DNA from: Galactobacter caseinivorans | Lineage (GTDB): Bacteria; Actinomycetota; Actinomycetes; Actinomycetales; Micrococcaceae | Assembly: GCF_003640665.1 (NCBI RefSeq) | Contig: NZ_QQXL01000008.1 | Span: 62,001 to 126,000 of the forward strand | Length of the DNA stretch: 64,000 bases | Reading direction: 5' to 3' | Shown here: positions 1-7,822 of the stretch, piece after piece | Layout: each line of letters begins with the position of its first letter | Numbering within the stretch: the stretch's first letter is position 1 | The notes under the pieces: generated by a model | Told to the model about the DNA's origin: nothing | The model's input: only the letters and a program-made list of their open reading frames with translations | Databases searched by the model: none | Made by a program: the position numbers and the translations under genes

Positions 1-849
1 GCCCACGGCACGCGCCAGCTGGTGGCCTCTCTTGTCACCAACCCCCTGGATGTGGAGGCCCGCGCCGCGCGGCGCCTGGCCGCCGCGGTGGAGGCGGACC
101 CCACGCTGGCCGGCATCCACCTGGAGGGGCCCTTCCTTGACCACACCCACAGGGGTGCCCACGCGCCCCACTTCCTGCGCCCCGCCGAGCTGGCGGATGT
201 GCAGCGCCTCTACGACGCGTGCGGCGGGCACCTGAAGCAGATCACCCTGGCCCCCGAGCGGGACCACGCGCTGGAGGCCACGCGCTGGCTGGCGGATCGG
301 GGGGTGGCGGTGGCCGTGGGCCACACGAGTTGCACCCGAGATGAGGCCATGGCCGCCTTTGATGCCGGCGCCTCCGTCCTGACACATGCCTTCAACGGCA
401 TGCCAGGCATGCATCACCGCGAGCCCGGCCCGCTGGGGGCAGCGCTGGATTGCGCCCACGTCACGTTGGAGCTGATCGCCGACCTGGTGCACGTGCACCC
501 CACGCTGATGCGGCTGCTGTTCTCCGCGGCCTCCGGGCGCGTTGCCCTGGTGTCAGATGCCATGAGTGCCACCGGCTGCAGCGACGGCGCCTACGCGCTT
601 GGCTCGCTGGAGGTGACGGTGACGGGTGGTGTGGCCCGGCTGAAGGAGGGTGGTTCCATCGCCGGCTCCACCCTGACCATGGACCGGGCCGTGCGGCACG
701 TCATCTCCAGCGGCATCAGCGTGAGCGACGCCCTGGCCGCCGCCACCCTCACGCCGGCCTGGGCCATGGGGCTCAAGGCCTTCCCCTCCCCGGGTGAGGC
801 GTTGGAGCCCTTCCTGACCGACGCGGACGGGAACACCGTCGCCGCGTGA
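1..849 (+). CDS. nagA: N-acetylglucosamine/galactosamine-6-phosphate deacetylase, 5' end cut by window
   Basis: The product is the C-terminal three quarters of a NagA/AgaA-type amidohydrolase, which removes the acetyl group from an N-acetylhexosamine-6-phosphate in the cytoplasm. The reading frame is open from base 1, so the start lies outside the window; the GTG at 22 is internal. Family motifs are in order: HLEGPFL, VAVGHTSCT (metal His), THAFNGMPGMHHREPG (substrate and metal His), LVSDAMSATG (catalytic Asp) and AGSTLTM. The gene converges on the DeoR regulator with only 3 nt between the stops and no terminator hairpin. Sequence alone does not separate GlcNAc-6-P from GalNAc-6-P specificity; the neighbouring tagatose-type genes favour GalNAc-6-P, but a glucosamine operon to the left of the window would be an alternative. 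Confidence 0.93.
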   Translation, partial: AHGTRQLVASLVTNPLDVEARAARRLAAAVEADPTLAGIHLEGPFLDHTHRGAHAPHFLRPAELADVQRLYDACGGHLKQITLAPERDHALEATRWLADRGVAVAVGHTSCTRDEAMAAFDAGASVLTHAFNGMPGMHHREPGPLGAALDCAHVTLELIADLVHVHPTLMRLLFSAASGRVALVSDAMSATGCSDGAYALGSLEVTVTGGVARLKEGGSIAGSTLTMDRAVRHVISSGISVSDALAAATLTPAWAMGLKAFPSPGEALEPFLTDADGNTVAA

Positions 850-852
850 GCC

Positions 853-1647
853 CTACGTGGAGGCAGGGGCCGCCACCACGACGTCGTGCCCTGCCTTGTT
901 AAACGCCGCCACGTCCGCGGCGCTCACCAACTCATCCGTGATCAGACCCAGCCCGTCCACGTGGGGCAGGGTCGCAAAGGCGCGGGTGCCCATCTTGACC
1001 GAGTCGGCAATCACCCACGCGCGCTGCGCGCGTGCCGCAATCATGGCGTTGACCACCGCCTCAGAGTCCTCGTTCACGCTGAACCCGTGCACCGGGTCCA
1101 TGCCGTCCACCCCAATGAAGCTGACGTCGCAGGTGAGGCGGCCCAGCGTCTCCTCAGCGAAGGGGCCCACCAGTTCGTAGGAATGCGGATGCATCACGCC
1201 GCCTGAGACCACAACCTTGATGTGCGTGCGCACCGCGAGCGTGGAGGCGATGTTGACGGAGTTGGTGACGACCGTGAGGGTGGGCCGCCCGGACTGATCC
1301 CGCAGGTCCGGGCGCATCCCCAGCATCTGCGCCACCATGGCCGTGGTGGTGCCGCCGGAGAGGCCAACCACCATGCCCCGGGTGACCAACTGCGAGGCGT
1401 GAGCGGCAATGGCCCGCTTCCCAGCGTCGTCGCCCAGGCGGTACCGCTCCGTCAGGTCGTAGGCCACCGAGCCGCGCGCGGCGCCGCCGTGAGTGCGCAC
1501 CAGGAGCTGACGGGAGGCCAGCGCGTCCAGATCGCGGCGCACCGTGGCGGGCGAGACCCCCAGGTGACCCACCAGCCGGTCCACGTCCACGGAATCCTCG
1601 CGCGCCAAAACGGCCAGGATCTCGCTACTGCGCTCGGCTCGGTTCAT
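853..1647 (-). CDS. DeoR-family transcriptional regulator of the amino-sugar cluster
   Basis: A 264-aa protein with an N-terminal DeoR winged helix (RSSEILAVLAREDSVDVDRL, then HLGVSPATVRRDLDAL as recognition helix, about residues 5-45) followed by a DeoRC sugar-phosphate sensor domain with the typical IGLSGGTTT-type loop (VVGLSGGTTTAMVA) and FIGVDGMD segment. Family members such as AgaR bind a phosphorylated sugar intermediate and repress the catabolic genes. It is the last gene of the transporter operon, 10 nt after the permease stop. The likely target is the GCTTGA-N5-TCAAGC palindrome before the isomerase gene, which is an inference. Confidence 0.92.
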   Translation of the reverse strand: MNRAERSSEILAVLAREDSVDVDRLVGHLGVSPATVRRDLDALASRQLLVRTHGGAARGSVAYDLTERYRLGDDAGKRAIAAHASQLVTRGMVVGLSGGTTTAMVAQMLGMRPDLRDQSGRPTLTVVTNSVNIASTLAVRTHIKVVVSGGVMHPHSYELVGPFAEETLGRLTCDVSFIGVDGMDPVHGFSVNEDSEAVVNAMIAARAQRAWVIADSVKMGTRAFATLPHVDGLGLITDELVSAADVAAFNKAGHDVVVAAPAST

Positions 1648-1657
1648 GCGCTGAACT

Positions 1658-2515
1658 CTATTTCACCGCGCCGGCAGCCAGGCCGCCCACCAGGCGCTTC
1701 TCGATGAAGAAGAACAAAATGACCACCGGGATGATAGAGACAATGGAGATGGCAAAAACGAACTGCCAACTGGTGTTGTACTGCCCCACAAATTTGGTGA
1801 GCGCCACGGAGAGCGGCTGATTCTCCGCCGTCGTCAGGATCACCAGGGACGCGGCAAACTCATTCCAGGCGGAAACAAAAGTAAAGATGACCGCCGTGAC
1901 GATGCCCGGCCAGACCAGCGGCAGGTTCACCGTAAAGAGCGTGCGGAACTTGCCAGCGCCGTCCAACTGCGCCGCCTCATCCACCTCCTTGGGCACCGCC
2001 GCAAAGAAGGAGTGCATCATCCAGGTCGCGAAGGCCAGGTTGAAGGCCGCGTTGATCAGGATCATGGCCAGCCACGTGTCGCCAATGTCCAGCAGCAGCA
2101 TCTCCCGAACCAGGCCTGTGGTGAGGATGGCCGGCTGCAGCATCTGCGTCAGAATCACCAGGCCCATAAAGGCCAGGCGCCCTGGGAAGCGGAAGCGCGC
2201 CGTGTAATACGCGGCGGGCACCGCCACCAGCAGGACCAGGACCGTGGCCGCCAGGGCAATCACGATGGTGGAGATCAGGTTGTACGGCAGCGGGGTCTCC
2301 GGGGTGTCCCACATGGCGCTGTAGTTATCCCACTGCCAACCGTCCTTGGGCAGGTAGGACGGGTCATAGCTCAGGATCTCGTCACGCGTCTTGACTGAGC
2401 CAAGGAACATGACCAGGTACGGGACCAGGAACACGATCGCGACGAGCAGGCCAATCACCATGCGGCCCACCACCCGGGACTTGGGGGCGCGGTCTTCAAC
2501 GGCAAGGAACGCCAT
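1658..2515 (-). CDS. Sugar ABC transporter permease, MalG-type
   Basis: A 285-aa inner-membrane permease with six predicted hydrophobic segments. The cytoplasmic EAA loop reads DEAAQLDGAGKFRTLF followed by LPLVWPG, the docking site for the ATPase, and the length matches the CUT1 family MalG class. It follows the MalF-type gene with 3 nt between stop and start, so both are in one operon with the binding protein. No cognate ATP-binding subunit lies in this cluster; like most actinobacterial CUT1 importers it probably shares a general MsiK-like ATPase encoded elsewhere, which is an inference. Confidence 0.94.
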   Translation of the reverse strand: MAFLAVEDRAPKSRVVGRMVIGLLVAIVFLVPYLVMFLGSVKTRDEILSYDPSYLPKDGWQWDNYSAMWDTPETPLPYNLISTIVIALAATVLVLLVAVPAAYYTARFRFPGRLAFMGLVILTQMLQPAILTTGLVREMLLLDIGDTWLAMILINAAFNLAFATWMMHSFFAAVPKEVDEAAQLDGAGKFRTLFTVNLPLVWPGIVTAVIFTFVSAWNEFAASLVILTTAENQPLSVALTKFVGQYNTSWQFVFAISIVSIIPVVILFFFIEKRLVGGLAAGAVK

Positions 2516-2518
2516 GGC

Positions 2519-3496
2519 TCAGACCTCCTTCAGCGGCTTGACGACGCGGACGTAGATGAGCACGATCAGGGCGACGATCGCGAAGTTGAGCACGGAGAGC
2601 GCGGAGGCCCAGTCAATACGCTTGTCGAACTGCATGGTCTTGAAGATGTAGGTCATCAGGGTGTCTGACTCGTAGCCGGGCAGGTCCTTGGTCATGATCT
2701 GCAGGATCGGCAGGTTGTTAAAGACGTTGATCATGTTGATCAGCACGGCCACGGCCAGGGAATTGCGCAGCTGCGGGAGCACCACGGAGAAGTAGGTGCG
2801 CAGGCGGCCGGCGCCGTCCATCTTGGCGGCCTCAATGGTGTCCGCCGGCACCGATTGGATGCCGGCCAGCAGCGTGTAAATGGTGAAGGGCAGGGAGACA
2901 AAGACGGCGATCGCCATGGCGGAACCCAGGGCTGAGACGGGGCTCTTGGTGAAGCCAAAGCCGTCAGGGCCCACCAGGTGCAGCTGCTCCAGCAGGTGGT
3001 TCAGGGTGCCGTAGTTGGGGTCCATCGCGTAGTAAAAAACGGTGGTGGTCATGACCACCGACGCCGCCCACGGCACCACCACGGCCATGCGCACCAGGCG
3101 CCTGCCGGGGAAGGGCTTGGAGAGGAACTGCGCCAGGACCAGCGAGATGACCACGGTGAAGACCACCACGACCACCACCCACACCAGCGAGTTGAGCAGG
3201 ATGCGCGGCAGGTTGGGGTCCGTGAAGATGTGCCCAAAGTTGGAGAAGACGCCCCAGTCCGGGCCCTTGCGCGTGGGCTCCGCCCAGCCGTCGTCCACGG
3301 CATTTTTCCCGATGTGACGCATCGAGTTGTAGATCATGTACCCCGCCGGGAACACCACGACCACCAGGATCAGGAGCAGGGCGGGCGCCAGCCACGGCAG
3401 GGCGGCGGGGAAGCCGCCGCCCTGGGGCTTTGGCCGACGCCGAGTGGCTGGCTTGGCTGCCTGGTCCTCCGGTTCTGACGCGGTGGAGGTGGTCAT
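2519..3496 (-). CDS. Sugar ABC transporter permease, MalF-type
   Basis: A 325-aa permease. The first 35 residues are hydrophilic and basic (RRRPKPQGGG), followed by TM1 (ALPWLAPALLLILVVVVF) and about five further TM segments. The EAA loop is IEAAKMDGAGRLRTYF...LPQLRN. The product pairs with the downstream MalG-type subunit to form the transmembrane channel of a CUT1 importer. The gene begins about 80 nt after the binding-protein stop, the usual place for a processing or attenuation site between binding protein and permeases, although no clear hairpin is visible there. Confidence 0.94.
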   Translation of the reverse strand: MTTSTASEPEDQAAKPATRRRPKPQGGGFPAALPWLAPALLLILVVVVFPAGYMIYNSMRHIGKNAVDDGWAEPTRKGPDWGVFSNFGHIFTDPNLPRILLNSLVWVVVVVVFTVVISLVLAQFLSKPFPGRRLVRMAVVVPWAASVVMTTTVFYYAMDPNYGTLNHLLEQLHLVGPDGFGFTKSPVSALGSAMAIAVFVSLPFTIYTLLAGIQSVPADTIEAAKMDGAGRLRTYFSVVLPQLRNSLAVAVLINMINVFNNLPILQIMTKDLPGYESDTLMTYIFKTMQFDKRIDWASALSVLNFAIVALIVLIYVRVVKPLKEV

Positions 3497-3575
3497 GGTG
3501 TCTCCAGTGGGGTGTGCGCCCGGGCGGGCGCGGGCCTGGGTTCAGGCGCGGGCGGGGGGTCGGCGCGGGTCGGCC

Positions 3576-4841
3576 TTAGCTGGCCGCGTCCGCCTTAGCC
3601 TGAATTTCCTTGGCGATGTCCTCAGCGGAGGACTTCTCCAGCTTGCCGAGCAGGGCCTTAAACGCCGCATCGGTGTCAGACCACGCGGGGTTGGTGGTCG
3701 GGTAGAACTTGGAGCTGGGCAGCAGATCAATGAAGGGCTTAAGTGCCTCATCGGAGCCCATGGCCGTGGCGCCTGACTTGGTGGTGGGCAGGAAGTTCTC
3801 GCCCTTCACGAAGGCCAGGTACTGATCATCGGCAAAGAAGAAGTCCATGAACTTCTTCACGGCGTCCTTCTTGGCCTGGTCCTGGGAGAAGGAGGCCAGG
3901 CGGTCCGCCACACCGAGCGTCACCGGCTTGCCGTCCTTGGTGGCCGGCTGGGCAATGCCGTAGTCAAGCTTGGGGTTCTGCTTCTTGATGTCCGCCGCTG
4001 TGGGCGGCAGGGCGTACACAAAGCCCATCTTTCCCTGGACAAAGCCGGACATCATGGGGGTGCGCTGGGTAGATCCGGGGTTGGACTGCGTCACGCCCGC
4101 GTCCATCATCTTCTTCATCTGAGCAAAGGCGTCTTTGGTCTGATCGTTCTCGATGGTGATGTTCTGCTCGTCCCCCAGGCTGCCGCCGGCACCAAGGATC
4201 CACATGGCGGCCTCCGCCTGGGCCTCTTCCTTGCCCAGTGGCATGCCGTAGCCGGGGTTGCCGGTCTTGTCCTTGATCTTCTTGGACGCCTCCAGCAGCT
4301 CATCCCAGGTCTTGGGCACGTCCGTGACGCCGGCTTCCTTCATGAGTGCCTTGTTGTAGAAGAGCGCGCGGTCTGAGGCAATCAGCGGCAGGCCGTACTG
4401 CGTGCCAGCCACCTTCTCATTCTCGGAGAAGGAATCCGTGAAGTTGGCCAGCGTCTCCGGGGAGGTGATCTCCTCCGCCTTGGCCAGCTGGCCGGCCTCC
4501 GCGAAGGAGGAGATGGCGCCGCCGTTGTAGATGTCCGGGGCCTGCTTGGACTGGATCTTGTTGCTCAGCACGCCCTCGATGTTCTCCCAGGACTGCACCT
4601 CCAACGTGATCTTGATGTTGGGGTTCTTGGCCTCAAAGGCGGAGATGGTCTTCTCCCACAGGCCCTTGGTGCCGTCCGAGTAGGTCGGGATCAGCATGGT
4701 CAGCGCAACGCTCTCGCCGGACCCTCCGCCGGAGCCGCTGGCGGAATCGCCGCCCTTGTCTCCGGAGAAGCCGCAGGAACTGAGCGCCAGCGCGCCAATC
4801 GCTGCGACCGCAAGTGCGCCGGTGCGCCAGGTCTTCTTCAT
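3576..4841 (-). CDS. Extracellular sugar-binding lipoprotein of the ABC importer
   Basis: A solute-binding protein of about 421 aa of the CUT1/SBP_bac_1 family. The start at 4841 is chosen because GAGGAG lies just upstream and because it begins a lipoprotein signal: MKKTWRTGALAV, hydrophobic core, then lipobox LSSC with Cys23. A Ser/Gly-rich linker follows, then the periplasmic-binding-protein fold (VALTMLIPTYSD...KNPNIKITLEV). A longer frame to 4964 has no ribosome site and would mask the signal peptide. The gene heads the transporter-deoR transcription unit and has a CRP/GlxR-like site 61-76 nt upstream. The ligand is inferred from the neighbouring enzymes to be N-acetylgalactosamine or a GalNAc-containing sugar. 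Confidence 0.93.
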   Translation of the reverse strand: MKKTWRTGALAVAAIGALALSSCGFSGDKGGDSASGSGGGSGESVALTMLIPTYSDGTKGLWEKTISAFEAKNPNIKITLEVQSWENIEGVLSNKIQSKQAPDIYNGGAISSFAEAGQLAKAEEITSPETLANFTDSFSENEKVAGTQYGLPLIASDRALFYNKALMKEAGVTDVPKTWDELLEASKKIKDKTGNPGYGMPLGKEEAQAEAAMWILGAGGSLGDEQNITIENDQTKDAFAQMKKMMDAGVTQSNPGSTQRTPMMSGFVQGKMGFVYALPPTAADIKKQNPKLDYGIAQPATKDGKPVTLGVADRLASFSQDQAKKDAVKKFMDFFFADDQYLAFVKGENFLPTTKSGATAMGSDEALKPFIDLLPSSKFYPTTNPAWSDTDAAFKALLGKLEKSSAEDIAKEIQAKADAAS

Positions 4842-4901
4842 GGTGATGCCTCTCCTCGAACCGACCCAACGGCCGCCGGTGCGCGTAAATGATGATTTCT
4901 G

Positions 4902-4917
4902 AGTGATTGCGATCACA
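4902..4917. promoter_or_regulatory. CRP/GlxR-like operator upstream of the sugar-binding protein
   Basis: AGTGA-N6-TCACA matches the TGTGA-N6-TCACA consensus of CRP-family cAMP receptors (GlxR in corynebacteria) with one mismatch. It lies in the 147-nt gap between the aldolase stop and the binding-protein start. A near-identical site precedes the peptide-binding protein at 36062. Role in carbon control is inferred. Confidence 0.55.
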
Positions 4918-4929
4918 CTTTTGCAAGTG
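4916..4929. promoter_or_regulatory. Inverted repeat CACTT-N4-AAGTG beside the CRP-like site
   Basis: A 14-nt inverted repeat (CACTTTTGCAAGTG) overlaps the right edge of the CRP-like site in the binding-protein promoter region. It could be a second operator for a local repressor. It resembles the isomerase-operon palindrome only loosely. Confidence 0.3.
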
Positions 4930-4988
4930 CGACCATTTTGCCGCTCACGCATCCCGCCCGTCAAGGGGTTTGTTAGTTTTCCTGCGCT

Positions 4989-5831
4989 TTAGGCCCCCGG
5001 CCCCACGATGACGGCAGCCAAGCGCGCCACCTCCGCCCGCATGGCCTGCCGCGCAGGGCCCAGATACTTGCGCGAATCCACCCACTCCGGATGCTCCTCC
5101 AACACCTGGCGCAGTCGCGCAGTGAAGACCTTGTTCAGGTGCGTAGACACGTTGATCTTGGTCATGCCTGCAAGCACGGCCTCCTGCAAGTGCGCATCCG
5201 CCACCCCAGAGGAGCCGTGCAGCACCAGCGGCACGGGGACCGCCTCCCGCAGCCGAGAGATCAGCCCCAGGTCCAGGGCGGCGGTGCGCTGGGTCATGGC
5301 ATGGGAGGAGCCCACGGCCACGGCCAGGGCGTCCACGCCGGTGTCAGCGACAAAGCGCGCCGCCTCCGCCGGGTCCGTGCGCACCCCCGGCGCATGCGCG
5401 CCGTCCTTGCCGCCCACCTCGCCCAGCTCCGCCTCCACCAACACACCCGCCGCATGCGCCCGCGCGCACACCCGCTCCGTGAGCCGGCGGTTTTCCTCGT
5501 CAGCCAGCCGCGCGGCGTCGAACATCACCGACGTAAAACCCAGCGACAGCGCCTCCTCTACCAGCGCCGGATCCTCCGCGTGATCCAGGTGCAGCGCAGC
5601 GCGCGCGCCGGAGCGCTCCACGGCGGCGAGCGTGCCACGCGCGATGGGCGCCAGCCCGCCGTGATACGTGGCGGCGTTCTCCGAGATCTGCAGGATCACG
5701 GGCAGCCCGGCGTCCTCGGCGCCGCCAAGGATCGCCTCCGCGGATTCCAGGTGAATCACGTTAAAGGCGGGCAGGCCGCGGCCGGCGGCACGCGCCTGCG
5801 CCAAGAGCTCGCGGGTGGGGATCAGAGGCAC
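4989..5831 (-). CDS. Class II ketose-bisphosphate aldolase (tagatose/fructose-bisphosphate aldolase, GatY/KbaY type)
   Basis: A 280-aa class II aldolase that would cleave tagatose- or fructose-1,6-bisphosphate to dihydroxyacetone phosphate and glyceraldehyde-3-phosphate. The family signature is clear: HLDHAED with catalytic Asp83 and zinc ligand His84, VEAELGEVGGKDG with the second-shell Glu, GSSHAMT with His177, LHGSSGV with His205, and KINVSTHL near the phosphate site. The length equals that of GatY/AgaY proteins. The GTG start at 5831 is preceded by GAAGGAG. Its position between a PfkB kinase and a sugar importer, in a cluster with an AgaS-like isomerase, favours tagatose bisphosphate over glycolytic use. 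Confidence 0.92.
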   Translation of the reverse strand: MPLIPTRELLAQARAAGRGLPAFNVIHLESAEAILGGAEDAGLPVILQISENAATYHGGLAPIARGTLAAVERSGARAALHLDHAEDPALVEEALSLGFTSVMFDAARLADEENRRLTERVCARAHAAGVLVEAELGEVGGKDGAHAPGVRTDPAEAARFVADTGVDALAVAVGSSHAMTQRTAALDLGLISRLREAVPVPLVLHGSSGVADAHLQEAVLAGMTKINVSTHLNKVFTARLRQVLEEHPEWVDSRKYLGPARQAMRAEVARLAAVIVGPGA

Positions 5832-5872
5832 GGTTGCTCCTTCGGGAGGGGGTGGGGCGGGTTCACGTCACG

Positions 5873-5888
5873 GCCCGACGCCGCGGGC
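5873..5888. repeat. Copy 1 of the GCCCGACGCCGCG intergenic motif
   Basis: The 16-mer GCCCGACGCCGCGGGC lies in the 129-nt gap between pfkB-type kinase and aldolase. It is self-complementary at its ends (GCCCG/CGGGC). The identical 16-mer recurs at 37282, and its 13-base core at three more intergenic places. Confidence 0.6.
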
Positions 5889-5904
5889 TCACGCAGGCGA
5901 GCCG

Positions 5905-5952
5905 GCGCGGGCTGGGGGCGGGGCTGGGGGCGGGGCTGGCAGCGGGGCTGGC
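5905..5952. repeat. Four 12-bp G-rich tandem repeats
   Basis: Four imperfect 12-bp units of the type GGCGGGGCTGGG are spaced exactly 12 bp apart (the CT of each unit at 5912, 5924, 5936, 5948) and end just before the kinase stop codon. The G-runs could form a quadruplex on the plus strand; on the minus strand this is the intergenic leader of the aldolase gene. Confidence 0.6.
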
Positions 5953-5960
5953 GCGCATCG

Positions 5961-6887
5961 CTAGCCACACTGCACCCGCTGCATGAAGCGCTCCGCGTCC
6001 TCCGTCAGCTCCCCTGCCACGGGCGCCAGCACCGCGGAGGCGGACCAGGCCACGGCCGTGCGCAGCGCCCGTTCGCGCTCCGCGCCCAGCGGGGCCCGGC
6101 CAAGGGGCGCCACCACCGAGAGCCAGCCGGCCACGGCCGCGTCCCCGGCACCCGTGGGATTTCCGGTGAGCACCGCATCCAGGCGGGCGTGCAGGCCAGC
6201 GGGGTCCTCGCGGGTGTGGTGGCTCATGCCGTCCGGGCCACGGCTGAGCAGGACCGCCTGGGCGCCGAGCCCAAAGAGGATGCCCAGCCCGGCCTGCACG
6301 TCCGTGGTGCCGGTGGCCTCCGCCAGCTCCTCCACATTCGGCTTGAGCAGAGACGCGCCCGCGGCCGCCGCGGTCAGCAGGAGCGGCCCAGAGGTGTCCG
6401 CCACCGTGTACGCGCCGCCGGCAGCAAGAACCTCGAGGCTGCGACTCACCCAGCCGGCAGGGGCACCGGCCGGCCAGGAGCCGCACAGCGCGGCGGCGCT
6501 CGCCCCCTCGACCGCCACGGTCAGGGAGTCCAGCCACGCCTCACACTCCGCCTCCGTCCACGCCCCGGCCTGCTCGTTGAGCACCGTGGTGCGCCCGGAG
6601 GCCTCCACCCAGGCCGTACTGCGCCGCGTGGGTGCGGCGACCGGAACCCACCGAGCGTCCACTCCAAGGTGACTCAGGGTGCGCTCGAGCAGCTCCCCCT
6701 CCGCCCCGCCCCGCGTGGTCACCGCGCGCACGGCATGGCCCCTGGAGGCCAGGACGCGGGCCACATTGATGCCCTTGCCGCCCGGACGGATGACGGGAGG
6801 ACCCACACGCTGGGCCTCACCGAGGCGCAACTGGTCCAGGTGGACCGTCTGATCCACGGCGGGCGCCGGGGTGGCCGTCAAGATCAC
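5961..6887 (-). CDS. PfkB-family hexose-phosphate kinase (tagatose-6-phosphate kinase or 1-phosphofructokinase)
   Basis: A 308-aa ribokinase-fold kinase. The GTG start at 6887 overlaps the stop of the ROK kinase gene (GTGA) and gives the family N-terminus ILTATPAPAVDQTV; longer frames have no support. Motifs: PGGKGINVARVL (PfkB signature 1, residues about 35-46) and NPTGAGDAAVAGW (signature 2 with the catalytic GAGD Asp). LacC, PfkB and FruK share this architecture. Next to a GatY-type aldolase and an AgaS-type isomerase the likely substrate is tagatose-6-phosphate, giving tagatose-1,6-bisphosphate; a FruK role is less likely because no PTS fructose genes are present. Confidence 0.9.
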   Translation of the reverse strand: MILTATPAPAVDQTVHLDQLRLGEAQRVGPPVIRPGGKGINVARVLASRGHAVRAVTTRGGAEGELLERTLSHLGVDARWVPVAAPTRRSTAWVEASGRTTVLNEQAGAWTEAECEAWLDSLTVAVEGASAAALCGSWPAGAPAGWVSRSLEVLAAGGAYTVADTSGPLLLTAAAAGASLLKPNVEELAEATGTTDVQAGLGILFGLGAQAVLLSRGPDGMSHHTREDPAGLHARLDAVLTGNPTGAGDAAVAGWLSVVAPLGRAPLGAERERALRTAVAWSASAVLAPVAGELTEDAERFMQRVQCG

Positions 6888-7822
6888 GACTGGCTCCCTT
6901 GCTCCGCGTGGGCTTGCTCCAGGCGGCGCAGCGCCACCAGGCGCGCGCCGCGCAGGCCGGCGTCCGCGCCAAGCGTGGCCGTCACCAACTCCGGCACGGG
7001 CATGAAAGAGAGGCGGCGCGCCAGGGCAGCGCGGAGCGGGCTCAGCAGCTGCTCGCCCGCGCCGGAGAGCCCGCCGCCCACAATCACGCGGTCCGTCCCG
7101 AACAACCCAATGCACCAGTGCAGGCCAAAGGCCAGCGCCTCCACCGCACCGGCCCAGACCTCGATGGCGACTGAATCCCCTTGCTGCCCACGCCGCAAGA
7201 CCTCCTCGGCGCCGCGCACACGCACCCCCGTGCGGCGTTCGTACTCCCGGGCTATCGCCGCCGCAGAGGCCACGGTTTCGAGGCAGCCCACGGCGCCGCA
7301 GCTGCACTGCAGTCCGCCGGGAACCGGCACGTGGCCCAGCTCGCCCGCGCCCGGGGCCGCAACGCGGCGGCCGTCCATGAAGGCGCTCGCGGCAATTCCG
7401 GTGCCGATGACAGCAACAAGGACGCTCGCGGCGTCGTGCGCTCCCGCGCCCTCCAGCAGCTCAGCCTCCGCGGCCATGCCGACGTCGTGCCCCAGACCCA
7501 CCGGCACGCCCAAGCGCGCCGCCAGCGCGTCCGCCAGGGGCGCCCGCCGCAGCCCAAGATTCGCGGCGAAGACGGAGATCCGCGCCGCCTCGTCAACGAT
7601 TCCAGGGATCAACAGGCCCACCGCGGCGGGCCGCTGGGACGGAAGAAGCCGGGCCGCCAGCCCCGCCAGCTGCTCCACGAGCGCGGCACCGCTCGCGTCC
7701 CCGACCTGGACCGGCACGCGGGTGACGGGGCCAAGGACGCCATCCGGGCCGTGGGCCACCGCCGCCTTGACGTCCGTCCCACCCACGTCAAAGAGCAGCA
7801 GGGGGCCCGGCGCCTCAGGCAT
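6884..7822 (-). CDS. ROK-family sugar kinase
   Basis: A 312-aa cytoplasmic kinase with the ROK features: ATP-binding LLLFDVGGTDVKAAV at the N-terminus, catalytic Asp in GLGHDVGMAAEAE, ELGHVPV, and the zinc-binding CSCGAVGCLETVAS cluster. It is predicted to phosphorylate the imported N-acetylhexosamine at C6. The ATG at 7822 overlaps the end of the isomerase gene by 8 nt; a TTG four codons upstream is possible but less likely. The metal-binding cluster shows it is a true kinase and not a ROK repressor, since no N-terminal helix-turn-helix is present. Confidence 0.93.
   Translation of the reverse strand: MPEAPGPLLLFDVGGTDVKAAVAHGPDGVLGPVTRVPVQVGDASGAALVEQLAGLAARLLPSQRPAAVGLLIPGIVDEAARISVFAANLGLRRAPLADALAARLGVPVGLGHDVGMAAEAELLEGAGAHDAASVLVAVIGTGIAASAFMDGRRVAAPGAGELGHVPVPGGLQCSCGAVGCLETVASAAAIAREYERRTGVRVRGAEEVLRRGQQGDSVAIEVWAGAVEALAFGLHWCIGLFGTDRVIVGGGLSGAGEQLLSPLRAALARRLSFMPVPELVTATLGADAGLRGARLVALRRLEQAHAEQGSQS

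Noticed and set aside
1-849. nagA as a 5'-truncated pseudogene
   Set aside because: The frame is open through base 1 with family homology continuing, so the window edge explains the missing N-terminus.
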